Notes: generated by a model not told the origin, from the letters alone. A DNA stretch of 64,000 nt from Bacteroidia bacterium (GCA_016218155.1 JACREQ010000079.1:1-64000); one strand, 5' to 3'; counted from the first letter of the stretch, positions 17,878 to 29,900 are shown. Numbers and translations are program-made.

Positions 17878-19182
17878 CTAATTTGTTGTTAAATCATTTG
17901 CCCATAACAATCTGTCTTCTGGTGAAAATGGCCAAGGAGCTCCATTGTTTTCAATATTGGTAAACATAACATTAAGTCCTGTAGGAGCGGCAGATTCTTC
18001 CATTACGAGGAATCGTCTCATAAAAACAATCATTTCAGGATGATTAATATTTACAGGACATTCCTGTGCGCATGAATTACAGGTAGTACAAGCCCAAAGC
18101 TCTTCAGTTGTAATATAGTCGCGAAGTAAAGATTTGTTATCGTTATAATTTTTTCCTTCTTTTAAAATATGGGGTGCTTTTTCATTCATTCTTTTTCTTA
18201 AATCAATCATGATTTTTCTTGGAGAAAGCATTTTTCCTGTAATATTAGCAGGGCATGAAGCAGTACATCTTCCGCATTGTGTACATGCTAGCGAATCTAA
18301 ATAATTTTTCCAGGTTACATCTTCAACATCTTTTACTCCGAATCTTTCTATTTCGCTTACTGGCTCGGTTGGTGCTGCAAATGCTAAGTTTGGATCCATC
18401 ATTAATTTTACTTCCTTTGTTATATTATCCATATTTGGCAATTTTCCTAATGGTTCAATTCTACTGAAAAACACATTAGGGATAGACATAAACACATGAA
18501 AATGCTTGGAATAAGGCAAAATATTCATAAAAAGAAATATTACCCCTATATGAGTCCACCAGTTAATTTCATATGCTCTTAATAATATAGTATGGTCTAA
18601 GGATGTGAAAAACTGCCCGAATAATGCGTTAATAGGATAAAGTGTTCTGCTTTCTTCAAGATTCATTGCCGAATAAAGAATATTCATCCAGATTAATGTT
18701 ACCATTAACACAAAAATCAAGGACAATGCAAAATTTGCATCAGAATGCGATCTGCGCTTCATTTCTATTCCTTCAAATCTTGTTACGGTTAAAAATACTC
18801 TTCTAACAAAGAATACGCACACTGCAATTAAAATTATCCATGAAAAAACATCACCCGAGATAGAAATAATCTGATAAATAAAGTCAAAAGATGAAAGTGA
18901 TTTTTCTATGCCGGTAAAGCCGTCAATAATTATCTCAACACTTCCAAAAAGAATTACAATAAATCCCCAGAAAACAAGAGCATGAAGTAAGCCAATAACC
19001 GGTCGTCTTAAAATTTTTGTTTGGAAAATTGCCACAGTAATTGTTTTGTAAAGTCTTTTTCCTAATGGACCTTTTTTATGGTTTTTAGTAAGCTTTAAAA
19101 AAGAATAAATTCGAAGTAACGAATAACCTAAAATTCCAAATGAAATTATAGTAGCAGTAATGAAAACAATTTGCTTTATCAT
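17878..19182 (-). CDS. Membrane 4Fe-4S dicluster protein (NarI-like cytochrome b plus ferredoxin)
   Basis: 434 residues. The N-terminal ~270 residues have about five or six membrane helices with histidines placed as in nitrate-reductase gamma/HdrE-type haem b subunits (for example LLHALVFWGF and SLDHTILLRAYEINWWTHIG). The C-terminal part is a 2x[4Fe-4S] domain with CTQCGRCTASCPA and CTTCNSCAQECPV. It probably moves electrons between the quinone pool and a soluble partner. The CCG protein 28 bases downstream completes an Hdr/GlpC-type complex. In Bacteroidota similar pairs often serve an electron-transfer flavoprotein, but no etf gene is present here. Architecture sure, partner inferred. Confidence 0.87.
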   Translation of the reverse strand: MIKQIVFITATIISFGILGYSLLRIYSFLKLTKNHKKGPLGKRLYKTITVAIFQTKILRRPVIGLLHALVFWGFIVILFGSVEIIIDGFTGIEKSLSSFDFIYQIISISGDVFSWIILIAVCVFFVRRVFLTVTRFEGIEMKRRSHSDANFALSLIFVLMVTLIWMNILYSAMNLEESRTLYPINALFGQFFTSLDHTILLRAYEINWWTHIGVIFLFMNILPYSKHFHVFMSIPNVFFSRIEPLGKLPNMDNITKEVKLMMDPNLAFAAPTEPVSEIERFGVKDVEDVTWKNYLDSLACTQCGRCTASCPANITGKMLSPRKIMIDLRKRMNEKAPHILKEGKNYNDNKSLLRDYITTEELWACTTCNSCAQECPVNINHPEMIVFMRRFLVMEESAAPTGLNVMFTNIENNGAPWPFSPEDRLLWANDLTTN

Positions 19183-19226
19183 AAGATTATATGGTTAAAC
19201 CATGATTAAAGGCAGAACTTATATGT

Positions 19227-19245
19227 TAAATTTGTAATAATTTTG
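19227..19245 (+). promoter_or_regulatory. Candidate -7 boxes of the butyrate kinase promoter
   Basis: Two overlapping possibilities match TAnnTTTG: TAAATTTG at 19227-19234 and TAATTTTG at 19238-19245. Neither has a clear TTG at the normal upstream distance, so the choice is open. The start codon of the butyrate kinase gene is at 19269. Confidence 0.35.
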
Positions 19246-19268
19246 TAATATTAATTATTATTAAAGTC

Positions 19269-20345
19269 ATGAGCAAAAAAATTATTCTAACAATTAATCC
19301 AGGTTCTACTTCAACAAAAATTGCTTTGTATAGTTCGAATGATGTTGTGTTTTTAAAAAACATCAAACACACTAGTGAAGAGCTAGATAAGTTTGAAAGA
19401 ATTTGTGACCAGTATGAATTCAGAAAAGATATTATTGTTAAAGAACTAATTTTTGCACATATTGATATTAATTCAATTCAGGCAATTGTAGCACGTGGTG
19501 GACTGGTAAAACCCATTCCATCTGGAGTATATGAGGTAAATGAAAGATTAAAAGAAGATTTAAAAGCCGGTATTCAAGGTCAACATGCTAGTAATTTAGG
19601 AGGATTAATTGCCGACGACTTGATAAAGCAAATACCTGGTTGCAAGGCGTTTATTGCAGATCCTGTAGTTGTAGATGAACTTGAACCAATTGCAAGAATT
19701 TCAGGTCATCCGCAATTTCAAAGATTCTCGATCTTTCATGCATTAAACCAGAAAGCTATTGCCAGAATGCATGCTTTAGCAATTGGAAGAATTTATGAAG
19801 AAATGAATTTAATCGTTGTACACCTTGGTGGAGGAGTTAGTATTGGTGCGCATAAAAACGGACGAGTAATAGATGTAAATCAGGCACTTGATGGTGAAGG
19901 TCCTTTCTCTCCTGAAAGAAGTGGAACATTACCAGCCGGAGATTTAGTTAAACTTTGCTTTAGTGGTCAATATAAGGAAAAAGAGATTCTAAAAATGATT
20001 ACAGGTAAAGGTGGTTTTGTTGCTTATCTTGGAACTAACAGCGCTTATGAAGTTGAACAAAAAGCAAATGCCGGTGATACAGATGCAATTATGATACAGG
20101 AAGCAATGGCTTATCAGGTTTCAAAAGAAATTGGAGCAATGTGCGCTGTATTAGAAGGAAAAGTTGATGCAATCTTACTTACCGGTGGAATAGCTTATAA
20201 CAGAACATTTGTTAATTACGTAAAATCAAAAGTTGGACATATTGCAACAGTTGGCGTATATCCCGGTGAAGACGAAATGCGTTCTTTAGCTATGAATGGC
20301 TTAAGAGTATTAGAAGGAGAAACAGAATTAAAAGTTTATGAATAA
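19269..20345 (+). CDS. buk: Butyrate kinase
   Basis: 358 residues, the expected length. It belongs to the ASKHA acetate/butyrate kinase family: NPGSTSTKIALY near the N-terminus is the phosphate-1 motif, VVHLGGGVSIGAHKNGRVID is phosphate-2, and LLTGGIAYN the adenosine site. ARGGLVKPIPSGVY is typical of butyrate rather than acetate kinase. It converts butyryl phosphate and ADP to butyrate and ATP, or may act on branched-chain acyl phosphates. The usual partner, phosphate butyryltransferase, is not adjacent. It ends 10 bases from the convergent pyrophosphatase gene. Confidence 0.92.
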   Translation: MSKKIILTINPGSTSTKIALYSSNDVVFLKNIKHTSEELDKFERICDQYEFRKDIIVKELIFAHIDINSIQAIVARGGLVKPIPSGVYEVNERLKEDLKAGIQGQHASNLGGLIADDLIKQIPGCKAFIADPVVVDELEPIARISGHPQFQRFSIFHALNQKAIARMHALAIGRIYEEMNLIVVHLGGGVSIGAHKNGRVIDVNQALDGEGPFSPERSGTLPAGDLVKLCFSGQYKEKEILKMITGKGGFVAYLGTNSAYEVEQKANAGDTDAIMIQEAMAYQVSKEIGAMCAVLEGKVDAILLTGGIAYNRTFVNYVKSKVGHIATVGVYPGEDEMRSLAMNGLRVLEGETELKVYE

Positions 20346-20355
20346 ACTTTTTTGT

Positions 20356-21027
20356 TTAAACTTCTCTTAATAATAGTTCAAGATTCTCAAATCTTTTTCT
20401 GTAATCGTCACAAGATCTTTTAATTATTTCGTGTGCTTCTTTAACTCCAAATGTGTGGGTTATTTCAACTTTTACTTCTTGCCCGGGTAAATCTTTATAA
20501 GTTAAAAAATAGTGTTTTAAACGATTAAGAACCAGTTCAGGGCAGTCTGTTATATCTTTATAGTCACCATAAACAGCATCGTTTCTTAATACACAAATAA
20601 TTTTATCATCAGATTCATTTCCGTCTATCATTCTAAATCCACCAATTGGAATTGCTTGTACTAAAATATCTCCGTGAGTAATAGTTTTTTCGGTTAGTAC
20701 GCAAACGTCTATTGGGTCGCCATCTCCTTTAATTCCTTTTTTACCCGATTTTTCCATACAGAATTCAGCTACTGACTTTCCGCTATAAGTTTGAGGAAGA
20801 AATCCATATAAAGCAGGAACTACATTTGAGTATTTTTGCGGACGATTAATAGTAAGATATCCACTGGTTTTGTCTACTTCATATTTTACCGTATCTGTAG
20901 AAACCATTTCAATAAAACAAGTAACACATTCAGGAGATTTCTCACCAATTTCAACACCGTGCCAAGGATGCGATTTATATCTTAGACCCATTAATTTTCC
21001 AATAGGATCCATTATTTTATTTGCCAT
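20356..21027 (-). CDS. ppa: Inorganic pyrophosphatase (family I)
   Basis: 223 residues. It hydrolyses pyrophosphate to phosphate in the cytoplasm and pulls biosynthetic reactions forward. The family I signature DGDPIDVCVL gives the metal-binding aspartates; YGFLPQTYSG, IGGFRMID and NDAVYGDYKDI are other active-site blocks. It is larger than the ~175-residue E. coli enzyme, with an N-terminal extension (KIMDPIGKLMGLRYKSHPWHG in part) seen in Bacteroidota and other relatives. It is convergent with buk and lies 47 bases downstream of the glutamine synthetase gene on the same strand. Confidence 0.93.
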   Translation of the reverse strand: MANKIMDPIGKLMGLRYKSHPWHGVEIGEKSPECVTCFIEMVSTDTVKYEVDKTSGYLTINRPQKYSNVVPALYGFLPQTYSGKSVAEFCMEKSGKKGIKGDGDPIDVCVLTEKTITHGDILVQAIPIGGFRMIDGNESDDKIICVLRNDAVYGDYKDITDCPELVLNRLKHYFLTYKDLPGQEVKVEITHTFGVKEAHEIIKRSCDDYRKRFENLELLLREV

Positions 21028-21074
21028 AATTTATAGGTATTTTGCTAATTATTATTTTACAAAATTAATAATTG

Positions 21075-23267
21075 CTATTTAATAAAAAGCAATTCTCTGT
21101 ATTTAGGTAATGGCCATAATTCATCGTCAATAAGAGTTTCAAGTTTATCTGCGTGGTAGCGAATGGTTTCAAAGTACGGTTTTACCTTATCACAATACAA
21201 CATTGATTTCTTGTCAATTTCTTCAATTTGATTTACTTTTTTTCGTTCTTCAATCATTTTGCTAACATCTGACTGAATTCCGTTTATATGATCAGAAATT
21301 TCTTTAATTAATTCTAATTGATAATATGCTTTCTTTTTAAATTCTTGCTCTGTGAGTACTTCTTTAAGTCCCCTAACATTTTCTAATAAAAGATTCTGAT
21401 ATTTAATTGCAGTTGGAATTATATGGTTTAGTGCTAAGTCGCCCATTACACGAGCTTCAATCTGGATGATTTTAGTGTACATCTCGTGTTTAATGTGATA
21501 ACGTGCTTCAAGTTCGCGCATTGAAAAAACACCTGTTTTTGCAAATAAATCTTTTGATTTTTTAGATAAATATGCACTTAATGCTTTTGGTGTTTCTTTT
21601 AAATTTGACAAACCGCGCTTTTCGGCTTCTTTAACCCATTCATCACTGTATCCGTTTCCTTCAAAAAGAATATTTTTTGATGAAATAATATAATTTCTCA
21701 AAACTTTAATAATGGCTTCATCTTTCTGGTCGTCATTTCCATGCATCATTTTTTCAACATCTGCTTTAAAAATGATAAGTTGATTTGCAACAATTGTATT
21801 TAGTACTATCATTGATGGAGAACAATTTGCAGATGATCCCACTGCTCTGAATTCAAACTTGTCGCCGGTAAATGCAAATGGCGAAGTACGGTTTCTGTCC
21901 GTATTATCCATTATTATTTGCGGAATTTTGCAAATATTTAATTTTAACACTGTTTTTTCGTCAGGTGTCATTTTATCTTCTTTCACCTTATTAACAATAT
22001 CATTAAACACCTTAGTAAGATGCTCACCTATGAAAATTGAAATTATTGCAGGTGGAGCTTCGTTCGCACCAAGCCTGTGGTCGTTTCCGGCTGTTGCAAT
22101 AGCAGCTCGTAACAAATCAGCATGATCATATACTGCTTTTATAACATTAATAAAAATGGCTAAAAACATCATATTGTTTTTAGGAGTTTTGCCCGGACTC
22201 AATAAGTTTTTTCCGGTATTAGTAGCTAACGACCAGTTATTATGTTTTCCCGAACCATTTACACCTGCAAAAGGTTTTTCGTGAAGCAGAATTCTGAAAT
22301 GATGTTTACGTGCAATTCTTGCCATTAAGTCCATAATTAATTGATTGTGATCAATTGCAATATTTACTTCTTCGTATACAGGGGCAAGTTCAAACTGATT
22401 AGGTGCAACTTCATTATGCCTTGTTTTTACTGGAATTCCCAGTTTCCATGCTTCAATTTCAAAATCTTTCATGTAAGCAGTAACTCTTTCAGGAATAGAG
22501 CCGAAATAATGATCTTCGAGTTGTTGATCTTTTGCTGCTGCATGTCCAAAAAGGCTTCTACCAGTTAAAACTAAATCGGGACGGGCAAAAAATAAAGCTT
22601 CATCAATTAAAAAATACTCCTGTTCCCATCCAAGAGTTGGAAAAACTTTTGTAATGTTTTTATCAAAATATTGGCAAACATCAACAGCGGCTTTGTCTAA
22701 AAAATTTATTGCTCTTAATAGTGGTGTTTTGTAATCTAAGGATTCGCCTGTATATGAAATAAAAACAGTTGGAATACAAAGTGTACCACTTATAATAAAT
22801 GCAGGCGATGTGGGATCCCAGGCAGAATATCCGCGTGCTTCAAATGTGTTTCTAATTCCACCACTCGGAAAACTTGAAGCATCTGGTTCCTGCTGAACGA
22901 GATTTTTTCCTTCGAATCTTTCTATTGACCTACTTCCTTCTGAAGGAGAGAAGAAAGCATCATGTTTTTCTGCAGTTGCTCCATTTAAAGGTTGAAACCA
23001 GTGTGTGTAGTGTGTTGCACCTTTATTCATTGCCCATGTTTTCATTGCAGAAGCAACCTGATCGGCTATTTTTCTGTCGATTATCTGACCAGATTCTATG
23101 GTAAGTTGAATTTTTTCGAATGTTTCATGTGGCAATTGCTCACGCAATGCATCCATCCCAAACACTTCACTTCCGAAAATTTCTGAGATCTTTGAAGTGA
23201 TTTGTGGATTTAAATCAGTATTTCTTGTTAATGCATTTTTTAATGCTTCGTTTCTGAAAATAGTCAT
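21075..23267 (-). CDS. glnA: Glutamine synthetase type III
   Basis: 730 residues, the length of the large GSIII form (type I is ~470). It makes glutamine from glutamate, ammonia and ATP. Signatures are TRHNEVAPNQFELAPVYE, the GSGKHNNWS loop and the block DRNRTSPFAFTGDKFEFRAV, all characteristic of GSIII, with the catalytic acidic and arginine residues in place. The C-terminal ~150 residues are helical, as in the family. GSIII is common in Bacteroidota and cyanobacteria and forms dodecamers. It has its own -7 box and is separated from ppa by 47 bases. No PII gene is adjacent. Confidence 0.96.
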   Translation of the reverse strand: MTIFRNEALKNALTRNTDLNPQITSKISEIFGSEVFGMDALREQLPHETFEKIQLTIESGQIIDRKIADQVASAMKTWAMNKGATHYTHWFQPLNGATAEKHDAFFSPSEGSRSIERFEGKNLVQQEPDASSFPSGGIRNTFEARGYSAWDPTSPAFIISGTLCIPTVFISYTGESLDYKTPLLRAINFLDKAAVDVCQYFDKNITKVFPTLGWEQEYFLIDEALFFARPDLVLTGRSLFGHAAAKDQQLEDHYFGSIPERVTAYMKDFEIEAWKLGIPVKTRHNEVAPNQFELAPVYEEVNIAIDHNQLIMDLMARIARKHHFRILLHEKPFAGVNGSGKHNNWSLATNTGKNLLSPGKTPKNNMMFLAIFINVIKAVYDHADLLRAAIATAGNDHRLGANEAPPAIISIFIGEHLTKVFNDIVNKVKEDKMTPDEKTVLKLNICKIPQIIMDNTDRNRTSPFAFTGDKFEFRAVGSSANCSPSMIVLNTIVANQLIIFKADVEKMMHGNDDQKDEAIIKVLRNYIISSKNILFEGNGYSDEWVKEAEKRGLSNLKETPKALSAYLSKKSKDLFAKTGVFSMRELEARYHIKHEMYTKIIQIEARVMGDLALNHIIPTAIKYQNLLLENVRGLKEVLTEQEFKKKAYYQLELIKEISDHINGIQSDVSKMIEERKKVNQIEEIDKKSMLYCDKVKPYFETIRYHADKLETLIDDELWPLPKYRELLFIK

Positions 23268-23284
23268 AATTGTAATATTTTTTG

Positions 23285-23292
23285 CAAAACTA
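23285..23292 (-). promoter_or_regulatory. -7 box of the glutamine synthetase promoter
   Basis: TAGTTTTG on the minus strand fits TAnnTTTG and lies about 17 bases upstream of the ATG at 23267. The upstream region is a long A/T-run in which no clear -33 TTG stands out. Confidence 0.4.
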
Positions 23293-23477
23293 TAAAAAAT
23301 ATTGAGGTAAAAAATGAAAAAACATATAAAAAATATAAACTACCCCCTAAAAATCATCACATGTTTTAAAAAATATAGAAAAATAATAAATTTAAAAAAA
23401 TAAAAGATTTTTTATAAAAGCAAAAATAAATATAACCGTAATGCATATCTTGCGTACAAAAAAACAAAGACAAAAAA

Positions 23478-23975
23478 ATGATAAAATTGTTATACTTAAT
23501 AACGCTTTCCTTTGTCAAATCTCGTTTTGCTCTTTTTTGCTTTTTTGTTTTTTTTCTTTTGATTTCTTCAAATTTATTTTCTCAGAACACATCCAAAACA
23601 ATATCTGCTCCTGAAAGAGAATGGGAATTATTAAAAGAAGCAAATGGTGTTCAGGTGTTTACTCAGAATGATGAATGCCATGATTTTAAAAACGGAACTC
23701 ATTACGAGTATATAATACTGAAATTTGTAAATACTACTGTTGATAATAAAAAGATAATGTGGTCTGAAAATTTATTTTATAATGGCATTTGTAGTACTTG
23801 TGATGGCAATAGCGATAAAACGGTTTTTGAATTAGAATTAACATCTAAACAAACAAAGCAAGGAGATTGCGGGGTTGACAATAATGATATACTAAGAATT
23901 TTTAATCGTTTTTTAAATTATAATGATAAGCCTGTTTTAACAAAGTACGAAATAGTTAACTTTGAAGTAAAATGA
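23478..23975 (+). CDS. Small secreted protein upstream of the SprB-repeat adhesin
   Basis: 165 residues. A long hydrophobic signal peptide ends at NLFSQ (about residue 36). The mature part is ~130 residues with a beta-rich look: WELLKEANGVQVFTQ, YEYIILKFVNTT, IMWSENLFYNG and FELELTSKQTKQGDC. There are four cysteines (C in ECHDF, CSTCDG, GDCG) that could form disulphides. I do not know a named family. It lies 24 bases before the giant adhesin in the same direction and so probably shares its mRNA, the same arrangement as the small gene before the anchor-L adhesin. A role as export or surface partner is only inferred from position. Confidence 0.7.
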   Translation: MIKLLYLITLSFVKSRFALFCFFVFFLLISSNLFSQNTSKTISAPEREWELLKEANGVQVFTQNDECHDFKNGTHYEYIILKFVNTTVDNKKIMWSENLFYNGICSTCDGNSDKTVFELELTSKQTKQGDCGVDNNDILRIFNRFLNYNDKPVLTKYEIVNFEVK

Positions 23976-23999
23976 TGGTAAACTACAAAACATGAAGTA

Positions 24000-26900
24000 G
24001 TGAAAAAGCTTTTTATCAATATTATATTGATTTGCACAACAATAGTACTTTTTGTTGGATTCTCAAATAACGCTTTTTCTCAATGTAACATCATTGCTAC
24101 AGCCGATAATCAGATTGCAGATACAGTTTATATTTGCGAAGGAGAGCATGTAAAATTACATTCATGGGGTAACTGTGATGATTATTTAATGGATAATAAT
24201 TTTAATAATGGTTCAATTGGTGCTGGCTGGTCTACAAATGCATCGCCGATGTTTAACAATCCTTGTGTTTCGGGTCCGGATGGGTCAACATGTTTATGGA
24301 TAGGTCCGGCAACAAATTTTCCTAGAGAATTAGTTACTCTTCCTTTTAATGTAACAACTTCCTGTACTATTTGTTTTGATATGATATATTCTGTGCAAGG
24401 TGTTAGCTCTCCTTGCGAAGGGCCGGATTTACCTACTGAAGGCGTTCACTTACAATGGTCAAATAACGGAGGTACTACATGGACTGATATTCAATACTGG
24501 TCGCCAAATGGTGGTCACGATCCGGCACTTACCAACTGGCATAATTACTGTTGTAATGTTCCTGTTGCCGGTAACAACGTTCAATTCAGATGGTACCAAT
24601 CAAATACATCGGGTAATAATTACGATCATTGGGGCATTGATAACGTTGTTATTACTTGTCCTCAGACATCAAATGTTTGGTGGACTGGTCCTGGTGGCTT
24701 TACATATAATAACTATCATCCGCCTTCATTTGCACCTACTCAAAATGGATGGTATGTTGTGCATTTAACTGATGGTGTATATATAGGAACTGATTCTATT
24801 TACGTTTTAATACATCCACAGTTATATGCAACAATTACTCCTGTAAATCCTACACTTTGTTTTGGACAAACCAGTACTGTAATTTCTGGCATTCCATCAG
24901 GAGGAACACCTCCTTATACGTATTTATGGAATACTGGTGCAACAACACAGAGTATAAATGGAGGTCCGGGAACTTATACTTTGTTAGTAAACGATGCTTC
25001 AGGATGTACTCCTGTTTCAGTAATGGTTACAATTACATCTTATCCTGTAGCGGTTTCTGCTAATGCAGGTGCTAATCAAATATTATGTAACACAAATACT
25101 ATTGTTAGTTTAACAGGTACAGTAACAGCGGCAACAGGTGGAATCTGGTCGGGCGGAACAGGTGTTTTTTTACCATCAAATACCTCCTTAAATTGTACTT
25201 ACACTCCAACCCCTGCTGAAGTTATTGCGGGTAATGTAATTCTTACATTAACTACAACCGGAAATGGAACTTGTCCTGCAGATACTGATAATGTATTGGT
25301 TAATTTTGTTTCATTTTCAGAAAACATAACATTTTCAACCAATAATGTTAATTGTTATAACGGAACAAACGGAACTGCTACAGTAAATATTACATCAGGA
25401 GTTCCGCCATATACTTATCTTTGGAATACAACACCACAACAAACAGGACAAACTGCTACCGGTCTTACTCAGGGAACTTATTTTGTGACAGTAACAAATG
25501 GCAATGGATGTACGAAAATTGCTTCAATAGCGATAACACAGCCACAGCCTCTTACAGCTGTTATTAATTCTACTGATGTTTCATGTTTTGGATTGTCTAA
25601 TGGAAGTCTTCTGGTGTCTGCCTTTGGTGGCACGCCAGGATATTCTTATAATTGGTCAAATGGATATAATGGATTAAATTTAACAGGAGTAACTGCAGGG
25701 AATTATACTGTTACGGTTACAGATGCGAAAGGGTGTACAACGACTGTAACTTCATCTGTAGGTTCGCCGGCATTGTTAACTGTAAATATCAGTAATTCTG
25801 TTAATGTTTTTTGTTCTGGTGAAAGTAATGGATCTGCTCAGTTAGCTGTTAATGGCGGAACTCCTGGGTATACTTATTTTTGGTCTTCTGGTGCAGGAAC
25901 CTCACAAACTGCTTCGGGGCTTATAGCCGGAACTTATTTTGTAACGGTTACTGATTTTAACGGTTGTCAGGCGAATACATCTGTTGTGATTACTCAACCA
26001 GATGCGCTAGCAATAGTTCTTTCAACAAGTAATGTTTCTTGTTATGGAGGTAATAACGGAACTGCTTCTGTAATAGTTTCTGGTGGTACACCGAATTATA
26101 TGTATTCGTGGTCGCCCAATGGTGGGAATACAGCAAATGCAACAGGATTACTTGCAGGAAATTATACTATTACTGTTACTGATAGTAAAGGTTGTCAACA
26201 AACAACTGTCGCAGTAATAAGTCAACCGCCACCATTAAGTGTAATGTTAAATAATGTAGCAAATGTTTTGTGTTTTAGTGGCAATAATGGTTCTGCCAGT
26301 ATATCTGTAAATGGAGGAACACCAGGATATACTTATCAATGGCTTCCAACTGGTGGAAGTTCACCTATTGCAACCGGATTGCCTGCAGGAAATTATATGG
26401 TTTCTGTTACAGATGCAAATTTCTGTGTTTCGCAGTTAAATGTATTTGTTTCTCAGCCAAGCTCGGCTTTAACATCAACTTATTCTCAGTCAAATGTAAG
26501 TTGTTTCGGTGGACAAACAGGAAGTATTACTGCTAACACAATTGGTGGTACCGGTCCTTATAGTTACTTTTGGCAACCATCCGGGAGTACTACCCAGACT
26601 TTGTCAAATATTGGAGCGGGTACATATTTTGTAACAATTTCAGATGCTAATGGGTGTTCATTAACAAATTCTATTAATATAACACAACCAGGGGGGATCT
26701 TATTAACAACTAGTACAACGCAGTCAACGTGCGGTTCTTCTAATGGAACAGCAACAGTAACGCCGATTGGTGGAACTCCGCCATTTTCATATTTATGGCA
26801 ACCGGGAGCTGTAACAACGTCTACAATTAATAATATTTCTTCAGGATTATATAGTGTTACAGTTACTGATTTTTCCGGATGTAGCCAGATTGCGAATGTA

Positions 26901-29900
26901 GCATTAAATGATGTGTCAGGACCAGTAGTAGCAATGGCAGCAATTCAAAATGTTTCATGCTTTGGTGGACATGATGGAACGGCTACTGTTAATGTTAGTG
27001 GTGGTTTGGCTCCATATACCTATTCATGGTCGCCATATGGAGGGAATGGGTCAACGGGAACTGGTCTAGGAGCTGGAACTTTTGTTGTTTTGGTTAATGA
27101 TGCGAACGGATGTCAGGGAATTGCTGTAACAAATCCCGAAATAACTCAGCCTCCTGCAATTTCAATTTCTTCAACTCAAATTAATATTACATGTACAGGT
27201 GCTAATAATGGTTCTGTTAATTTATCTGTAAATGGCGGAACTGCACCATATACATATTTGTGGTCAAACGGACCAACAATTCCAAATCTTACAGGGCTAT
27301 CTCCGGCTGTATATCAGGTAACAGTTACTGATTCTCATAATTGTCAGGATTTTTACTTTGTAACATTTGTTGAGCCAACTCCATTAAGTGTTTCAATTAA
27401 CACTTTTCAAAATGTAAGCTGTTTTGGTGGTTTTGATGGTTCAGCAACGGCGTCTGTTTCTGGCGGAACCCCACCTTATAATTTCTCGTGGTCACCAGGT
27501 GGAGCAACTTCTCAAACAGCATCTGGATTATCAGCAGGAACGCATACTGTTTATGTAACTGACTCCAGAGGGTGTTCTGGAAGTGCTTCAATTTTCTTGT
27601 CACAACCTTCATATTTGTCAATTTTATCAGGTTTTACAAATCCTGAATGCCATAATGGCAATGATGGTTTTGCTTGGGTTTTGGCCGCTGGAGGTACACC
27701 ACCATATAATTATAATTGGTCACCAATTGGAGGAACCAATGATACAGCATCAAATCTTCAGGCAGGAATTTATTACGTGACAGTAACTGACCAACATTCT
27801 TGTCAAAGTTTTGTTCCCGTAATAATTTCACAACCATCTTCAGTGGATATTTCTATTACTAATTATTCAGATGTAAGTTGTTACGGAGGTAGTGATGGTA
27901 ATGCACTAGCTTCGGTAAGTGGCGGGGTTCCGGCATATACTTATAATTGGTCAACAGGAAGTAATTCACCTGGAATTACAGGCTTAACTCCTAACACATA
28001 CTTTGTTACAGTTACTGACTCAAAGGGATGTTTTGATACTTCTTCTGTTGTAATTCACGCTCCATTATTAGGTTTATCCGTTAACGCTACTGCACAGAAC
28101 ATTTCCTGTTATGGTATGTCTGATGGCACAGCAACTGCTGTTGCTTCAGGTGGGACTTCACCTTATTCATATGTTTGGGTTCCGGCAAGCCAGTTTACAG
28201 CAACAGCTTCTAACTTAATATCTGGAACATATACTATTTCTGTAACTGATATAAATGGTTGTCAGATTACTACAAGTATTTCGTTATCACAGCCTCAACC
28301 ATTAGTTGTAACTGCAAATGAGGATTTGTCTGTAAGTTGTTATAGTACAAATACAGGTGCTGCATCTGCAATTGTGTCGGGTGGAACCCCACCATATAAT
28401 TATAATTGGAATACTATACCGGCTCAAACAACTTCAAATGTTACCGATATTTATTCAGGCAACTATAATGTTTCAATAACTGATGCAAACGGATGTACAT
28501 CTTCATCATCAATTATTGTTTCTGAACCAACTGCACTTACTGCAGTATTGGTATCGCATTCAGATGTTTCTTGTCATGATGGTTCAAATGGAATTGCTAC
28601 TGTAGGTGCTACAGGTGGAACTCCGCCTTATAATATTACATGGGGAACAACTCCTCAGCAATCAGGACAAACTGCAACCGGACTGGTTTCTGGCTCATAT
28701 TCAGTAACAGTTACTGATAATAATGGATGTTTATCAACTATTGTTACAACAATTAGCAACCCAACACAGGTTAATGCTAATGCAACAGGTCAGAATGTTA
28801 TTTGTTTAGGTGAATCTACTACATTAACAGCGGTTGGTTCAGGTGGTGCTGGTAATTATTTATATTACTGGAATCATGGATTAGGGTTAGGAAATACTAA
28901 AACGGTATCGCCTGTTACTGAAACTACATATATAGTTAATGCATATGATCAGAATGGTTGTCCGGGAATAGGTGATACAATTACTGTATTTGTTAAAACA
29001 TTATTTCCACAAGATGTTGATATACTCGTAAATTCTCCTGTTTGTGCAGGTACTCAAACTACAGTTTATTCAACTTCTACAGTAGGAATGTTTGATACTT
29101 TAACATATGCTTGGAATAATGGATTAGGACCTGGCGAAGGGCCATTTATAGTTGCGCCACAACAGGAAACAACGTACATAATAACTGTTACAAATACTTG
29201 TGGTTTTTCTGTAATTGACTCTGTTCATCTTTATTTTGCACCACCACCTACAATATATTTTAATGCAGATGCCACTCAGGGTTGTGAGCCACTTACAATT
29301 AATTTCACAGATAGTTCGTTTACAACTTTTGATGATATAAGTTCATGGACATGGCATTTTAGTGATGGAACATCATCAACCCTTCAACACCCTACTCATA
29401 CATTTGCTACATCTGATACATTTTATGTTTCACTTGATCTTGAAACTCAGGGAGGGTGTGTTTCAAGTTCAGCTACCTATCCTTTGGAAGTTTATGTTTT
29501 TCCAAATCCATCAGCATCTTTTACTGTAAATGCAACAACTCTTTACTTGCCTAACGATCCCGTTGTTTGTACAAATACTTCAATTGGTGGGGTGGGTTAT
29601 CTTTGGAATTTTGGTGATGGAAATACTTCAGTACAGGATAATCCAACACATAATTATATGAATCTGGGGCAATTTACTATTAGTCTCGTAACAGTTAACA
29701 CATATGGATGTACTGATACTTCTTCAATATTGGTAAATGCTACAGGAGATATTATTTTCCCGAATGCATTTACTCCTGATCCTAACCATGCATCTGGTGG
29801 TACGTATGATCCGACTGATTTAACAAATCATGTTTTCTTTCCATTTGCGACAGGAATAACTGAATTTAAAATGCTTATTTTTAACAGGTGGGGTGAATTA

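Noticed and set aside
25317-28769. Regular repeats that could be taken for a CRISPR array or satellite DNA
   Set aside because: The period (~230 bases) is far too long for CRISPR and each unit is coding in one frame with a protein-level consensus (SprB repeats).
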